A DNA stretch of 64,000 nucleotides from Cytophagaceae bacterium (GCA_006969745.1 CP030886.1:4065234-4129233); one strand, 5' to 3'; numbered from the stretch's first letter, positions 35,401 through 43,398 are shown. Program-made: numbers and translations. Notes: generated by a model from the sequence alone, not told the origin.

Positions 35401-36809
35401 TTTTGCCCATGGCGCTATCACAATCCGGTGGAGCCGAGGTTCAAAGGCCTCTGGCTACTGTTGTGATTGGAGGGTTAATCACAGCAACATTTTTAACATT
35501 GATTGTACTCCCTATCCTATACTACTATTTTGAGAAGGGAGTGAGAGTTAAACCAGGTGCTGTATTACCAATCTTGTTGGTGGGAGCGCTTATGTTTCAA
35601 GTGAATGGAGTGCAAGCCCAAGAAAGGCAGTCATACACACTTGAGGAATCCATTGAGACTGCCATCAAGAACAATCCAAGCCTTCGTGCTGCTGACTTAA
35701 GAACGCAACAGGAAAAGACACTGAAAGGAGCCAGCTGGAATCTCCCGAAAACTGATTTTAACCTGACGCATGGGCAATACAACAGTGTTTTTGATAATGA
35801 CAATCAATTCAACGTGAGTCAGTCGATAGCATTCCCCACAGTTTACGCCAACCAGAGCAAGTTGGCCAATGCAAAAGTTGAATCTAGTGAATGGAGGGAA
35901 GCTATGACCAGAAATGAATTGGTTCAGCAGGTAAAATCGACCTGGTATAGGTTGCTTATGGAGAAAAACAAGAGAAAGCTACTAATTGAACAGGATAGTA
36001 TCTATCGTAGTTTTTCGCGAGCAGCAAATCTTAGGTATGAGACGGGTGAAACGAACCTTCTTGAAAAGGCAACTGCCGAATCTCAGGTGGCAGAAATCAA
36101 AGTGATGATGGAGCAAAACAAGGCGGATATTGAGATTTATCAGACAGCCTTAAAAACCTTACTGAATACAGACGAGCTGATTGATCTGGCAGCAGATAGC
36201 CTGGTTGAAAGGGATGTAGCTGGCTTAATTGGTGACGCCAATGTTGATAGCAACCCTACATTGGCCTGGTTTAGGCAACAAATTGAGGTGGCAGAAAGAG
36301 AAAAATCCGTTGAAAAATCGAAGTTGATGCCGGATCTGATGATTGGTTATTTTAATCAGTCCCTCATTGGTCCTAATCAGGATATCAATGGCAATCCGGT
36401 CAATTATACATCCAGTGACCGATTTACGGGATTTCAGGTAGGTATCGCCATCCCTATTTTTGGGGCAAAATCGCAAGCTGCATCTATAAAGACAATCGAA
36501 TTAAAGAAGCGGGAAAGCGAGGCGCTTGTGCAGTCAGTCAACAACGAACTGGAAGGACAATTACAAGCGCTACTTCAGCAATACTACAAATTTCAAAATA
36601 GCCTGGGTTATTACAGATCAACAGCTCTACCGCAAGCTTCACTTATTCTAAAGCAAGCGCAAGCAGGATTTCAAAGTGGAGACATAGGTTATGTGGAGTA
36701 CACCCAGGGGCTTAGCAGATCATTGGACGTACGATTCAATTATCTGGACATTCTCAATCAATACAATCAGACCATTATTCAAATCGAATTCATTTCCGGA
36801 ATTCAATAA
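32439..36809 (+). CDS. CzcA-type RND pump fused to a TolC-like outer-membrane factor
   Basis: This 1456-residue protein has residues 1-1035 as a complete heavy-metal RND permease with the TM4 motif AIDFGLIVDGAVIIVE (about 402-417). That is the CzcA-type DFG...DGAV signature, so divalent Zn, Co, Ni or Cd export is likely. Residues about 1065-1456 form an OMF domain (LEESIETAIKNNPSLRA, 'FQVGIAIPIFGAKSQAA'). Between them lies a hydrophobic stretch, PILLVGALMFQ, followed by VQAQE, which looks like a retained signal peptide with a cleavage site. The two parts belong in different membranes, so processing is probable. The adaptor gene follows after 11 bases. Confidence 0.9.
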   Translation: MLDKIIHFSVKNKLIIGLLTLGLVIWGGYSLTQLPIDAVPDITNNQVQVITASPSLAAEEVERLITFPIEITMATIPDIDEIRSFSRFGLSVVTIVFKENVDVYWARQQVSERLPEVQSQIPSGVGTPGMAPITTGLGEIYQYVVGTSPGYEEKYDARELRTIQDWIVRRQLLGTPGVADVSSFGGYLKQFEIAIRPDRLKAMNVSIADIFQALQENNQNTGGAYIEKNLNAYFIRTEGLVGNLDDIRKINIRTNESGIPVLIKDVAKVQLGNAVRYGATTRNGEGEVVSAIVMMLKGENSAEVIENVKGKIEQIRKTLPEGVTIEPFLDRTKLVDTAIGTVTKNLAEGALIVIFVLLLLLGNFRAGLIVASVIPLALIFAFGMMNFFGVSGNLMSLGAIDFGLIVDGAVIIVEATLHHLGLLKLGRKLSQDEMDMEVYKSASKIRNSAAFGEIIILIVYLPILALVGTEGKMFRPMAQTVSFAILGAFILSLTYVPMMSALFLSKKTEYKKNISDRIMNFFHRLYDPSIRWAMHKRLPLLGLTAGLFVGAMWLFSSMGGEFIPTLEEGDFAVETRVMTGSSLENTIKATTQAEKILLDQFPEVEQVVSKIGAGEIPTDPMPIEAADLMIILKNKQEWVSASNREELANKMAEALEIIPGVTFGFQQPIQMRFNELMTGVRQDVAVKIYGENLNDLSEYADQIGNIASGVEGAVDLYIEEVTGIPQIVITYKRDQLAKYGLSILDVNRSVQAAFAGASAGLVYENERRFDLVVRLEKANRNDVESVRNLYISRKDGHQIPLYQVANVEIKDGPYQIQRDDTRRRILVAFNVRNKDVESVVTELKQKIEASVVFAPGYSIAYGGQFENLIEARQRLAVAVPLALLLIFVLLYFTFKSVKQGVLIFTAIPLSAIGGILALYLRGMPFSISAGVGFIALFGVAVLNGIVLIAEFNHLKQEGVTDIFDRIYQGTKTRLRPVIMTASVASLGFLPMALSQSGGAEVQRPLATVVIGGLITATFLTLIVLPILYYYFEKGVRVKPGAVLPILLVGALMFQVNGVQAQERQSYTLEESIETAIKNNPSLRAADLRTQQEKTLKGASWNLPKTDFNLTHGQYNSVFDNDNQFNVSQSIAFPTVYANQSKLANAKVESSEWREAMTRNELVQQVKSTWYRLLMEKNKRKLLIEQDSIYRSFSRAANLRYETGETNLLEKATAESQVAEIKVMMEQNKADIEIYQTALKTLLNTDELIDLAADSLVERDVAGLIGDANVDSNPTLAWFRQQIEVAEREKSVEKSKLMPDLMIGYFNQSLIGPNQDINGNPVNYTSSDRFTGFQVGIAIPIFGAKSQAASIKTIELKKRESEALVQSVNNELEGQLQALLQQYYKFQNSLGYYRSTALPQASLILKQAQAGFQSGDIGYVEYTQGLSRSLDVRFNYLDILNQYNQTIIQIEFISGIQ

Positions 36810-36820
36810 ATACAAAGACA

Positions 36821-38017
36821 ATGAACACTATATATCAATATATCATCAGCATATTTTCGATCAGCATATTGAGCATGATCGTAGTTTCATGCAGTTCAAA
36901 AACAGTAGATCAACCTGAAGAGCATCACGAGGATGAAAGTAGCATTGAGCTAACGCAAGCTCAGTTTGAACAGGCTAATATTCAGATTGGAGCAATTGAA
37001 AAGCGTGTCATGGGTTCGGAGCTGCGAGTGAGTGGAATCATTGATGTGCCTCCGCAAAGCAATATCTCAATCAACATGCCTTATGGAGGTTTTGTGAAAT
37101 ACACGGATATGCTTCCGGGAACTTCAGTGAAAAAAGGCCAACTATTGGTGACCATTGAAAATCCTGATTTCATCCAGTTTCAGCAGGATTACCTGGAAGG
37201 TCTGGCAAATCAGGAATATCTGAAAGCTGAATTTGAAAGACAACAGAAGCTGTACGACGAGAAGGTCGCCTCCGGGAAAAACTTTCAACAAGCCAAGAGC
37301 GCCTATTTCGCCAATGAAGCTAGAATAAACGCCATGGAAGCAAGGCTTAAAATGATAGGATTTAATCCCTCCAAAATAAGCGAAGGGAAGGTGATTTCTT
37401 ATGTCAGTATTTATGCGCCAGTGACTGGTCAGGTGAGGGAGGTTTACACCAATGTGGGCAAATACATCAACCCTCAGGATGTAATTATGGATCTGACTAG
37501 CACTGAAGACTTGCATGTAGAACTGACAGTTTATGAGAACGATATTCCTCTGATCAAGGAGGGCCAAAGAATTCGTTTTGCATTAGCCAATACTCCCAAT
37601 CAATGGCGAGAAGCAGAGGTGTTTCTGGTGGGAAGTGGTGTTCGTGAGGATCGGTCAGTCACCGTACATGGTCATTTGAAAGAAAAGGACGATGATTTGA
37701 TGCCTGGCATGTATGTGTCGGCCAAAATAGAAACAGGCAGCAATGAAACATGGGCTGTTCCCGAGGAATCAATCGTAAGATTCGGAGGCAAGCATTACCT
37801 CTTTGCACTTAGCAATAAGAGAATGGAAAATGGAGAAACGATGTTCGATTTTGAAATGGTTGAAGTAAACAAAGGGTTTAGTGAAGATGGTTTTACTCAG
37901 ATAACATTGATCGATTCATCCATCAATATTGCCCCCATCGAGTTGGTTACAAAGGGAGCATTCACTGTGCTGGCAAAAGCTAAAAACACCGAGGAAGAAG
38001 GTGGTCATGGACATTAA
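36821..38017 (+). CDS. RND periplasmic adaptor (CzcB-type)
   Basis: This 398-residue lipoprotein-like adaptor has lipobox VVSC and a His/Asp/Glu-rich patch (EEHHEDESS) directly after it that may capture divalent metal. Lipoyl and hairpin segments follow ('MPYGGFVKYTDMLPGTSVKKGQLL', 'FIQFQQDYLEG', 'YAPVTGQVREV'), then the barrel and membrane-proximal domains. It ends in EEGGHGH. It bridges the CzcA half and the TolC half encoded by the fused gene just upstream. Confidence 0.9.
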   Translation: MNTIYQYIISIFSISILSMIVVSCSSKTVDQPEEHHEDESSIELTQAQFEQANIQIGAIEKRVMGSELRVSGIIDVPPQSNISINMPYGGFVKYTDMLPGTSVKKGQLLVTIENPDFIQFQQDYLEGLANQEYLKAEFERQQKLYDEKVASGKNFQQAKSAYFANEARINAMEARLKMIGFNPSKISEGKVISYVSIYAPVTGQVREVYTNVGKYINPQDVIMDLTSTEDLHVELTVYENDIPLIKEGQRIRFALANTPNQWREAEVFLVGSGVREDRSVTVHGHLKEKDDDLMPGMYVSAKIETGSNETWAVPEESIVRFGGKHYLFALSNKRMENGETMFDFEMVEVNKGFSEDGFTQITLIDSSINIAPIELVTKGAFTVLAKAKNTEEEGGHGH

Positions 38018-38038
38018 TTTAAAAGAATCGTAAAGTTT

Positions 38039-38926
38039 ATGGGACATAATCACGATCATTCACACAATCATTCAGAAGGCAATGTAAAAGTTGCCTTCTT
38101 TCTCAATCTGGCATTTACCATCATTGAGGTCATTGGAGGACTATATACCAATAGCTTAGCCATCCTTTCTGATGCGTTGCACGACTTGGGAGACAGCCTG
38201 AGTTTGGGTCTCTCTTGGTATTTTCAAAAACTGGCTAAGAAAGGAAGAACCAAAAAATTCTCCTACGGATACAAACGATTTTCATTGTTGGGCACCATCA
38301 TTAACTCTATCGTTTTGGTAGCAGGATCAATCTTTATTCTTACTAAAGCAATTCCACAACTGTTCAACCCCGAGGAAACAAACGTTCAGGGAATGCTCTA
38401 TCTCGCTATTCTGGGAATAGTAGTGAATGGAGCAGTGGTACTCAAACTTCGAAAAGGGGAATCACTCAATGAAAAAGTCGTGTCACTCCATTTATTAGAG
38501 GATGTTTTGGGATGGATAGCTGTGCTCATCGGCAGTATTATTATGATGTATATGGATGCACCTTTTATTGACCCATTACTTTCTGTGCTCATTTCAATAT
38601 TTGTGCTTTACAACGTTTACAGAAATCTCAAAAAGAGTTTGTTAGTTATTCTTCAAGGCATACCTGAAGAAGTATCCATTAAGGAGATTAGAGAAAAACT
38701 AAGGACCATGTCTGAAGTGGCTGATGTGCATGATTGTCATGCCTGATCAATGGATGGGGAATATAATATTCTCACAATTCACCTACGACTAGACAAAGAC
38801 TACAAACTATCTGAACAAGCAGAGCTCAAAGAAACAGTCCGGTCAAAACTGAAAGATGAATCCATTGATCACATCACTATTGAGTTTGAAGGGCAGGATG
38901 AGAAATGTGGATTAGAGGATTGTTAA
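38039..38926 (+). pseudogene. CDF metal exporter interrupted by in-frame TGA at a Trp position
   Basis: The first 235 codons encode a CzcD/ZitB-like cation diffusion facilitator: His-rich start (HNHDHSHNHSEG), six TM helices, the 'SDALHDLGDSLSLGLSWY' TM2 site and the beginning of the cytosolic domain. Translation stops at TGA (38744-38746) right after DVHDCHA, where homologues have the conserved HDLHVW tryptophan. The same frame continues for 59 sense codons (SMDGEYNILTIHLRL ... KCGLEDC) to TAA, completing a typical 295-residue protein. One G-to-A change from TGG explains this. An ATG two codons later could allow re-initiation. A sequencing error is also possible. Confidence 0.85.
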
Positions 38927-38940
38927 GAACTAAGAATTAC

Positions 38941-39183
38941 TTACTTAGCTCTTGTCATGGAAATAAGTTTTTCAGGATCTACATTCAATTTATCAGCAAT
39001 CTTAAAAAGTGTCGTAAGCGTTGGCTGCTTATGACCGTTCTCCAACCTCGAAATATGAGTAGCGTGAGATTTAATGGCATGTGCCAATGCCTCTTGAGAT
39101 AAACCTTTAGCTTCTCTAAGCTCCTTTAAAACTTTACCAAATCCCTTTATTATTTGCTCGTCCGTCACACAGAGCAAATTCAT
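38941..39183 (-). CDS. Xre-family helix-turn-helix regulator
   Basis: About 80 residues from the ATG giving MNLLCVTDEQ. A longer frame exists but starts with unrelated residues. The HTH domain (about 15-70) has LSQEALAHAIKSHATHISRLENG and 'TLTTLFKIADKLNVDPEKL'. It is convergent with the metal island and divergent from the three-gene operon that begins 88 bases to the right, which it may control. It marks the left edge of the accessory island. Confidence 0.85.
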   Translation of the reverse strand: MNLLCVTDEQIIKGFGKVLKELREAKGLSQEALAHAIKSHATHISRLENGHKQPTLTTLFKIADKLNVDPEKLISMTRAK

Positions 39184-39270
39184 TCTTATGCTGCCTTTAC
39201 ACCATAGCCTAAAGGGCAAGATGTAATTTAGTTTTTATATATTGGGCGCTTTTAAGAATTTTTAAACTGA

Positions 39271-39489
39271 ATGAAGCTGAGAGACTTTTTATGTGTCAGA
39301 CCAACCGGACAGAAAAGAAAATATAGAACAGTTAATGTCGATCATGATCTTCATTACTTTTTGAAGGGAACCTCTTACAAGTACGATATTCCATTATCTG
39401 ATTTGATTAATAACATATTGAGTGATTGGAAAGAAAAATTTCAAGATCAAATAGCTAATGATTCACATGATGGACTAAAAGATGAATGA
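39271..39489 (+). CDS. Small protein with possible ribbon-helix-helix fold
   Basis: This 72-residue protein has a basic start (RPTGQKRKYRTVNV), then 'DHDLHYFLKGTSYKYDIPLSDLINNILSDW', a strand-helix-helix pattern like RHH repressors or antitoxins. The family is not recognised. It is the first gene of a tightly coupled operon: its end overlaps the next start by eight bases. A regulatory or antitoxin role is an inference from fold and position only. Confidence 0.45.
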   Translation: MKLRDFLCVRPTGQKRKYRTVNVDHDLHYFLKGTSYKYDIPLSDLINNILSDWKEKFQDQIANDSHDGLKDE

Positions 39490-39688
39490 CTTTAGTAATA
39501 ATATGCGACCGGTTATAGTCAATTGTAACGGTAGAATTCTAAATGGTTATTTCCACCAATTTGTATCAAACGTATCTGATAATTATAGTATAACCTTAGC
39601 TCTTGTAGAGCACATGGATGGAAGTCTTAACTATTATGATCCCTACTGTATTAGATTTTCAGACAGAGAGCGAAAAAATGGCATCTAA
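39482..39688 (+). CDS. Small hypothetical protein, middle gene of metallophosphoesterase operon
   Basis: This 68-residue protein of mixed strand pattern ('RPVIVNCNGRILNGYFHQFVS', 'DNYSITLALVEHMDGSL') ends in a charged tail. No family is recognised. Overlap with the upstream gene and a TAATG junction with the metallophosphoesterase gene downstream argue that it is translated and works with that enzyme. Confidence 0.5.
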   Translation: MNDFSNNMRPVIVNCNGRILNGYFHQFVSNVSDNYSITLALVEHMDGSLNYYDPYCIRFSDRERKNGI

Positions 39689-40467
39689 TGAATGTTCAAT
39701 ATGCTTCCGATTTACACTTGGAAATGGATGCAAATACTCAATATTTGCTAGAAAACCCGTTGAGGAAGTCAGCAGACATATTAATCCTGGTAGGTGACAT
39801 AACTTACCTTAATGACTCATATCTAGGGAACAAAGTATTGGATCAGCTATCCGAGACGTATGTTCAAGTTCTAATGATTCCGGGAAATCATGAGTTTTAT
39901 AACTTTTGCTTTCCTATCGAGAAAACCTTTCCGGATTTTGAGTTTAAGGTGAGAGACAATGTCACATATTATAATAACAAAGCCATTGTTCTAGATGATA
40001 TTCGAATATTGATGAGTACACTTTTCTCTAGAATACCCGAGAAAAAGCAATGGCTTACTGAGCAGCTAATGTCTGATTTTCATGTGAGCAGGTATTATGA
40101 AGATAAGAGTGAGAAACTCACTACAAACCAATATAATGAATGTCACATTCGTTGTAAAGAGTTCCTGCAAGACGAGTTGTTAAATGAATTTACAGGAAAG
40201 ACAATAGTTGCTACACATCATGTTCCTTACAACAAACATTACATTAAGAATTATCCTACGTTTGTTCATGACTTAACAGATGCTTTTCATGTAAATATGG
40301 TACCGTTAATGTATTCATATAATATAGATCATTGGATATCAGGACACACACATATTAATCATGAATCTTTTAGAATACAAAATACAATGGTTCACACAAA
40401 TCAACTTGGGTATGTAGAAGCTAATGAGAAAAGTAGATTTGATTCTGCTGCTACGATAAAATTATAG
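39688..40467 (+). CDS. Calcineurin-like metallophosphoesterase
   Basis: This 259-residue enzyme has the metallophosphoesterase motif set: YASDLHLEM (DxH), VGDITY (GDxx), PGNHEFY (GNHE), a histidine in VATHHVPYN, and GHTHINH (GHxH). These bind a dinuclear metal centre for phosphoester hydrolysis. The substrate could be a nucleotide, nucleic acid or protein phosphate. It is the last gene of a three-gene coupled operon in the accessory island, so a defence or toxin-antitoxin link is possible but not shown. Confidence 0.85.
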   Translation: MNVQYASDLHLEMDANTQYLLENPLRKSADILILVGDITYLNDSYLGNKVLDQLSETYVQVLMIPGNHEFYNFCFPIEKTFPDFEFKVRDNVTYYNNKAIVLDDIRILMSTLFSRIPEKKQWLTEQLMSDFHVSRYYEDKSEKLTTNQYNECHIRCKEFLQDELLNEFTGKTIVATHHVPYNKHYIKNYPTFVHDLTDAFHVNMVPLMYSYNIDHWISGHTHINHESFRIQNTMVHTNQLGYVEANEKSRFDSAATIKL

Positions 40468-40501
40468 GCAAATTACTATGTAAATAGTAAAGTAGGAGAG
40501 T

Positions 40502-40661
40502 TCAAAGTATACAAATAATGAACCCCTTAGCTTGAGCGTAAAGCTGTGAGCTAGCTATATCTGGATCAGTAAGAAGAAAATCAATTGGACGTCTTCATGA
40601 AGATGAATAGGGTGGGAAAGGAGCCATTCTTCTATGCGATCCAAACTTTTGAAAATCAGGC
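40502..40661 (-). pseudogene. Decayed DUF2384 antitoxin-domain gene
   Basis: On the minus strand the fragment reads IFKSLDRIEEWLLSHPIHLHE. After a one-base frameshift near 40592 it continues RPIDFLLTDPDIASSQLYAQ. This aligns along its length with VFEKHEYIKRWLLSYP and RPIDFLPVDPDKTISELYAL of the intact gene at 10041-10322. The DNA also shares 'gggaaaggagccat/c'. A stop lies just upstream in frame, so the N-terminus is lost. Confidence 0.75.
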
Positions 40662-40749
40662 CGATTCATTCGTGTGTGGCATTGAATTATGGCGCATAAG
40701 TAAGACTAATCCAGATGAATCCACTTGCTTAATCAACAGATTTTAGATA

Positions 40750-41359
40750 ATGCCTGATAAAGTATTTGTAATGGGTGATATTCAAGGCAATATTTGCGCT
40801 TTTGATCAATTCATTGAGAGAAGTGAATTCAATTCAGAGTGTGACACACTTATTCAACTCGGGGATGTTTCAGATAGGATGGGATGCCTGATACTGCCAA
40901 GGTTGTTGAAAAGCTACAAGCATTAGATAAACTCATTGCCATCAGAAGAAATCAGGATGATTAGACAAACAAATGGTTTGCTACGGGAATAGAAGATTCT
41001 TCATGGTTAGTTAATGGAGGGCAGTATACAATCGACTCTTATAAAATAGAGAAAGTCTACCTTGATATACACAAAAAAATTTTCAGAGAGATCCAAAGCA
41101 ACTATTACATTGATAGCAAAAACAGAATCTTTGTTCACGGTGGGTTTACTCTACCTAAAGGTCCTGAATACGATCTTATTAAAACGCAATGCCTTATAGA
41201 AAGCCACATATTTTAAATATGCATCATGAAGAGCCAATGAATATTTTCAATGTTTGGAATATGAATACTGGTGCAGGTCATTCTGGAGGAAGATTGACGA
41301 TAATGGACATTGATTCTAAGGAATATTGGCAATCTGATTACACAAATACTCTTTATTAA
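40750..41359 (+). pseudogene. Decayed Ser/Thr-phosphatase-type metallophosphoesterase gene
   Basis: The remains of a PP2A/ApaH-like phosphatase are spread over three frames. Frame 1 gives MPDKVFVMGDIQGNICAFD and LIQLGDVSDR. A frameshift leads to DTAKVVEKLQALDKLIAI, followed by RRNQDD-stop where RGNHDDW is expected, then ATGIEDSSWLVNGGQYT and RIFVHGGFTLP. A further stop precedes FNVWNMNTGAGHSGGRLTIM. Loss of the GNHD metal ligands, two stops and a frameshift show that it is non-functional. Confidence 0.85.
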
Positions 41360-41476
41360 ACTGAATTTCCATCTTTCCTTCGGTAGGACTTTTGCATCAA
41401 GCTGCGAGATTCACCTAGTCAATTTTTCTTATCATTTCCAACATCCCATGTTTCTAAAGTAAAAATTTTGATGTAT

Positions 41477-41509
41477 TTTGGACATTAATTGTCCTGAAAT
41501 ATAAATTCA
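41477..41509 (+). promoter_or_regulatory. Putative operator/promoter of the SPARTA operon
   Basis: GGACA-TTAAT-TGTCC (41480-41494) is an inverted repeat with perfect 5-bp arms. It directly follows a TTTG (41477-41480) that could be a -33 element, with a weak -7-like TAAATTCA at 41502-41509 just before the ATG. This suggests autorepression by the Xre protein encoded first in the operon. Confidence 0.45.
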
Positions 41510-41854
41510 ATGCAAAATACTTCAACATTCGGTGAACGGATTAGGAATCTTAGAGTTGGAAGACAGCTTCCCATCAGGAAAGTTGCAGCATTTGCTGACA
41601 TCGACCCTTCAACTTTGAGCAAAATTGAAAGAAGTGAAAGATATGCAAATGAAACCCTCATTGATCGGCTAGCGGAGTTATTTCAAATTGAGAAGCGGGA
41701 ACTTTTAAATGAGTTCATTTCCGATAAAATAGCTCGGGAGATGATGGGCATTGAGCAACCTGAAGAAATTCTACAATTGATAGAGGCTAAAATGAAATAC
41801 TTTAAAAATAGGAGGCAATTACAAGGCACAATAAATTTTGAAGATGACCAATGA
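41510..41854 (+). CDS. Xre regulator, first gene of the SPARTA operon
   Basis: This 114-residue protein has an N-terminal HTH (about 6-62: FGERIRNLRVGRQLPIRKVAAFADIDPSTLSKIERSER). A C-terminal helical part follows ('EILQLIEAKMKYFKN') that may mediate dimerisation. Similar Xre proteins control restriction-modification and other defence operons in Bacteroidetes. The stop overlaps the start of the TIR-APAZ gene (ATGA), so regulator and effector are translated together. It probably keeps expression of the NADase effector low. Confidence 0.85.
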   Translation: MQNTSTFGERIRNLRVGRQLPIRKVAAFADIDPSTLSKIERSERYANETLIDRLAELFQIEKRELLNEFISDKIAREMMGIEQPEEILQLIEAKMKYFKNRRQLQGTINFEDDQ

Positions 41855-43398
41855 ATGACCAAAGGGATGTGTTTCTTTCACATAGTTCAGCAAATAAAGC
41901 AATTGCTCGAACACTTGCCGCTGATATAGAATCACATGATTTTAAGTCAAGGAAACTACTTACCTGGTTTGATGAAGCAGAAATTGAAATAGGCCAAAGC
42001 ATTGTCGGATTGGTTAATTCTGGACTGGAAAGCAGTCGTTTTTTTGCTATTCTCATGAGCCCCGATTATTTCAGCGAAAATGGTAGCGGATGGACAGATG
42101 CAGAATGGCATTCAGCTCTACATGCTGATCCTGATAATAGGGGGAAACGAATATTGCCGTTGCTGATAGAAGATTGTCCTTATATACCCCCGCTCTTAAT
42201 GCACCTGCGCTATATAGATCTACGGAAGCAGAACTATGCTAAAGGGGTTGAGAAAATAGTTAATATTTTATCTGGAAATACACTATCCAGACCAACTAGG
42301 AAAAATGGACAGGTTATCAATTCCAATGGAACCATTGACAAAACTACTTTAGTTGCAGAAAGAGCGATTCCCCAAGGGTATCCAGAAGCTACTAAAGAAC
42401 GTCTAAGAAGCAACCTATTTCCAGTAATTAGTCTACCTCAGAAGATTTTTATAGGCACCTATTCCGATTCCCTAATTTCATTGAAGAAAAATGGTGAAAG
42501 AAAGCTTCCTACCAAAAGTGAGATAAAGGAATTCCTTCATCAAATTCAAATAGACAGAGGATATGAAAAAATTTATACGCCAATCTTCAGGTGCCATGAA
42601 GATCAAATATTCACGTTTTATGATTTGAACGATCCGAAAAATTCGCTCAGTGAAATAGTGGATCAGGGAACAGTAACAGTAGATAAAATAGGAGATCTGC
42701 TTGGGAATGATGAGTACTACAATATCATTGTATCCCTTTTAAATATGGCTCTTTCAAGGCATGTATATAGGTGTGGCCTCATTGTTGATCGAGCGAAGTA
42801 TGCTAGATATTTTTTCCCCTCTAAGGATGGTCAACCTAATGTAGTTAGATATAAGTCTTTCAAAAACAATGTACCACGAACGGTGGCCAAACCAATTACT
42901 AAGAACGAAATTGTGATTTCTTGGCTTCATCAGGGAGCATTTCTTAAGCTATTACAATTAGGGAAAAAATTCTATCTCCTCGTAAATCCAACGTGGGTTT
43001 TAACAACTGATGGTTCTAACCCTGCAGGTGGTAAAGATGTCGCTAGAACTATAAATCGCTGGACTAATGCAGAAAGAAACGAAAGTGTTTTACGACATAA
43101 CAAGTTTTGGTCTGCCATTCTAAGTAGGGGAAAGAAACTGATAGAAATCTATGCTGGGGATCAACTTTTAAAAATTGATTCCCGCCCAGCTTTTTGTGAT
43201 ATGGATTTCGGCATTCCTTCAGATCACATCAAAGCTCTGGAAACGGAAGCTCCAGAAACCTTAGATGATGTTATTGAAAGGACTATTGAAGAAGACGATT
43301 ACGAGGTTATGCACAGCGAGAGTTTTGAGGAAGAATATGACTACGAGGAGTATGATCTTGAGGGGGAAGACGATAATGATTTAGATACTGAAGAGTGA
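41851..43398 (+). CDS. TIR-APAZ protein, NADase effector subunit of SPARTA
   Basis: This 515-residue protein has an N-terminal TIR domain at about 5-140: VFLSHSSANK, TWFDEAEIEIGQSIV, FFAILMSPDYF and WTDAEWHSAL, where E85 is in the position of the NADase catalytic glutamate. The middle and C-terminal parts match an APAZ region, the N-PAZ-like partner of short Argonautes. The tail is very acidic (EEEYDYEEYDLEGEDDNDLDTEE in outline). In known SPARTA systems guide-directed recognition of invader DNA by the pAgo partner triggers TIR oligomerisation and NAD(P)+ depletion, killing the infected cell. The acidic tail resembles regulatory tails of other SPARTA subunits. The pAgo gene follows with a TGATG junction. 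Confidence 0.88.
   Translation: MNDQRDVFLSHSSANKAIARTLAADIESHDFKSRKLLTWFDEAEIEIGQSIVGLVNSGLESSRFFAILMSPDYFSENGSGWTDAEWHSALHADPDNRGKRILPLLIEDCPYIPPLLMHLRYIDLRKQNYAKGVEKIVNILSGNTLSRPTRKNGQVINSNGTIDKTTLVAERAIPQGYPEATKERLRSNLFPVISLPQKIFIGTYSDSLISLKKNGERKLPTKSEIKEFLHQIQIDRGYEKIYTPIFRCHEDQIFTFYDLNDPKNSLSEIVDQGTVTVDKIGDLLGNDEYYNIIVSLLNMALSRHVYRCGLIVDRAKYARYFFPSKDGQPNVVRYKSFKNNVPRTVAKPITKNEIVISWLHQGAFLKLLQLGKKFYLLVNPTWVLTTDGSNPAGGKDVARTINRWTNAERNESVLRHNKFWSAILSRGKKLIEIYAGDQLLKIDSRPAFCDMDFGIPSDHIKALETEAPETLDDVIERTIEEDDYEVMHSESFEEEYDYEEYDLEGEDDNDLDTEE

Noticed and set aside
38744..38746. TGA as a reassigned tryptophan or selenocysteine codon
   Set aside because: Many genes here end in TGA and no selenocysteine insertion element is visible. 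A point mutation or sequencing error is simpler.
39184..39270. tRNA or att site at the left border of the accessory island
   Set aside because: No cloverleaf or direct repeat could be found, and no integrase gene is adjacent.
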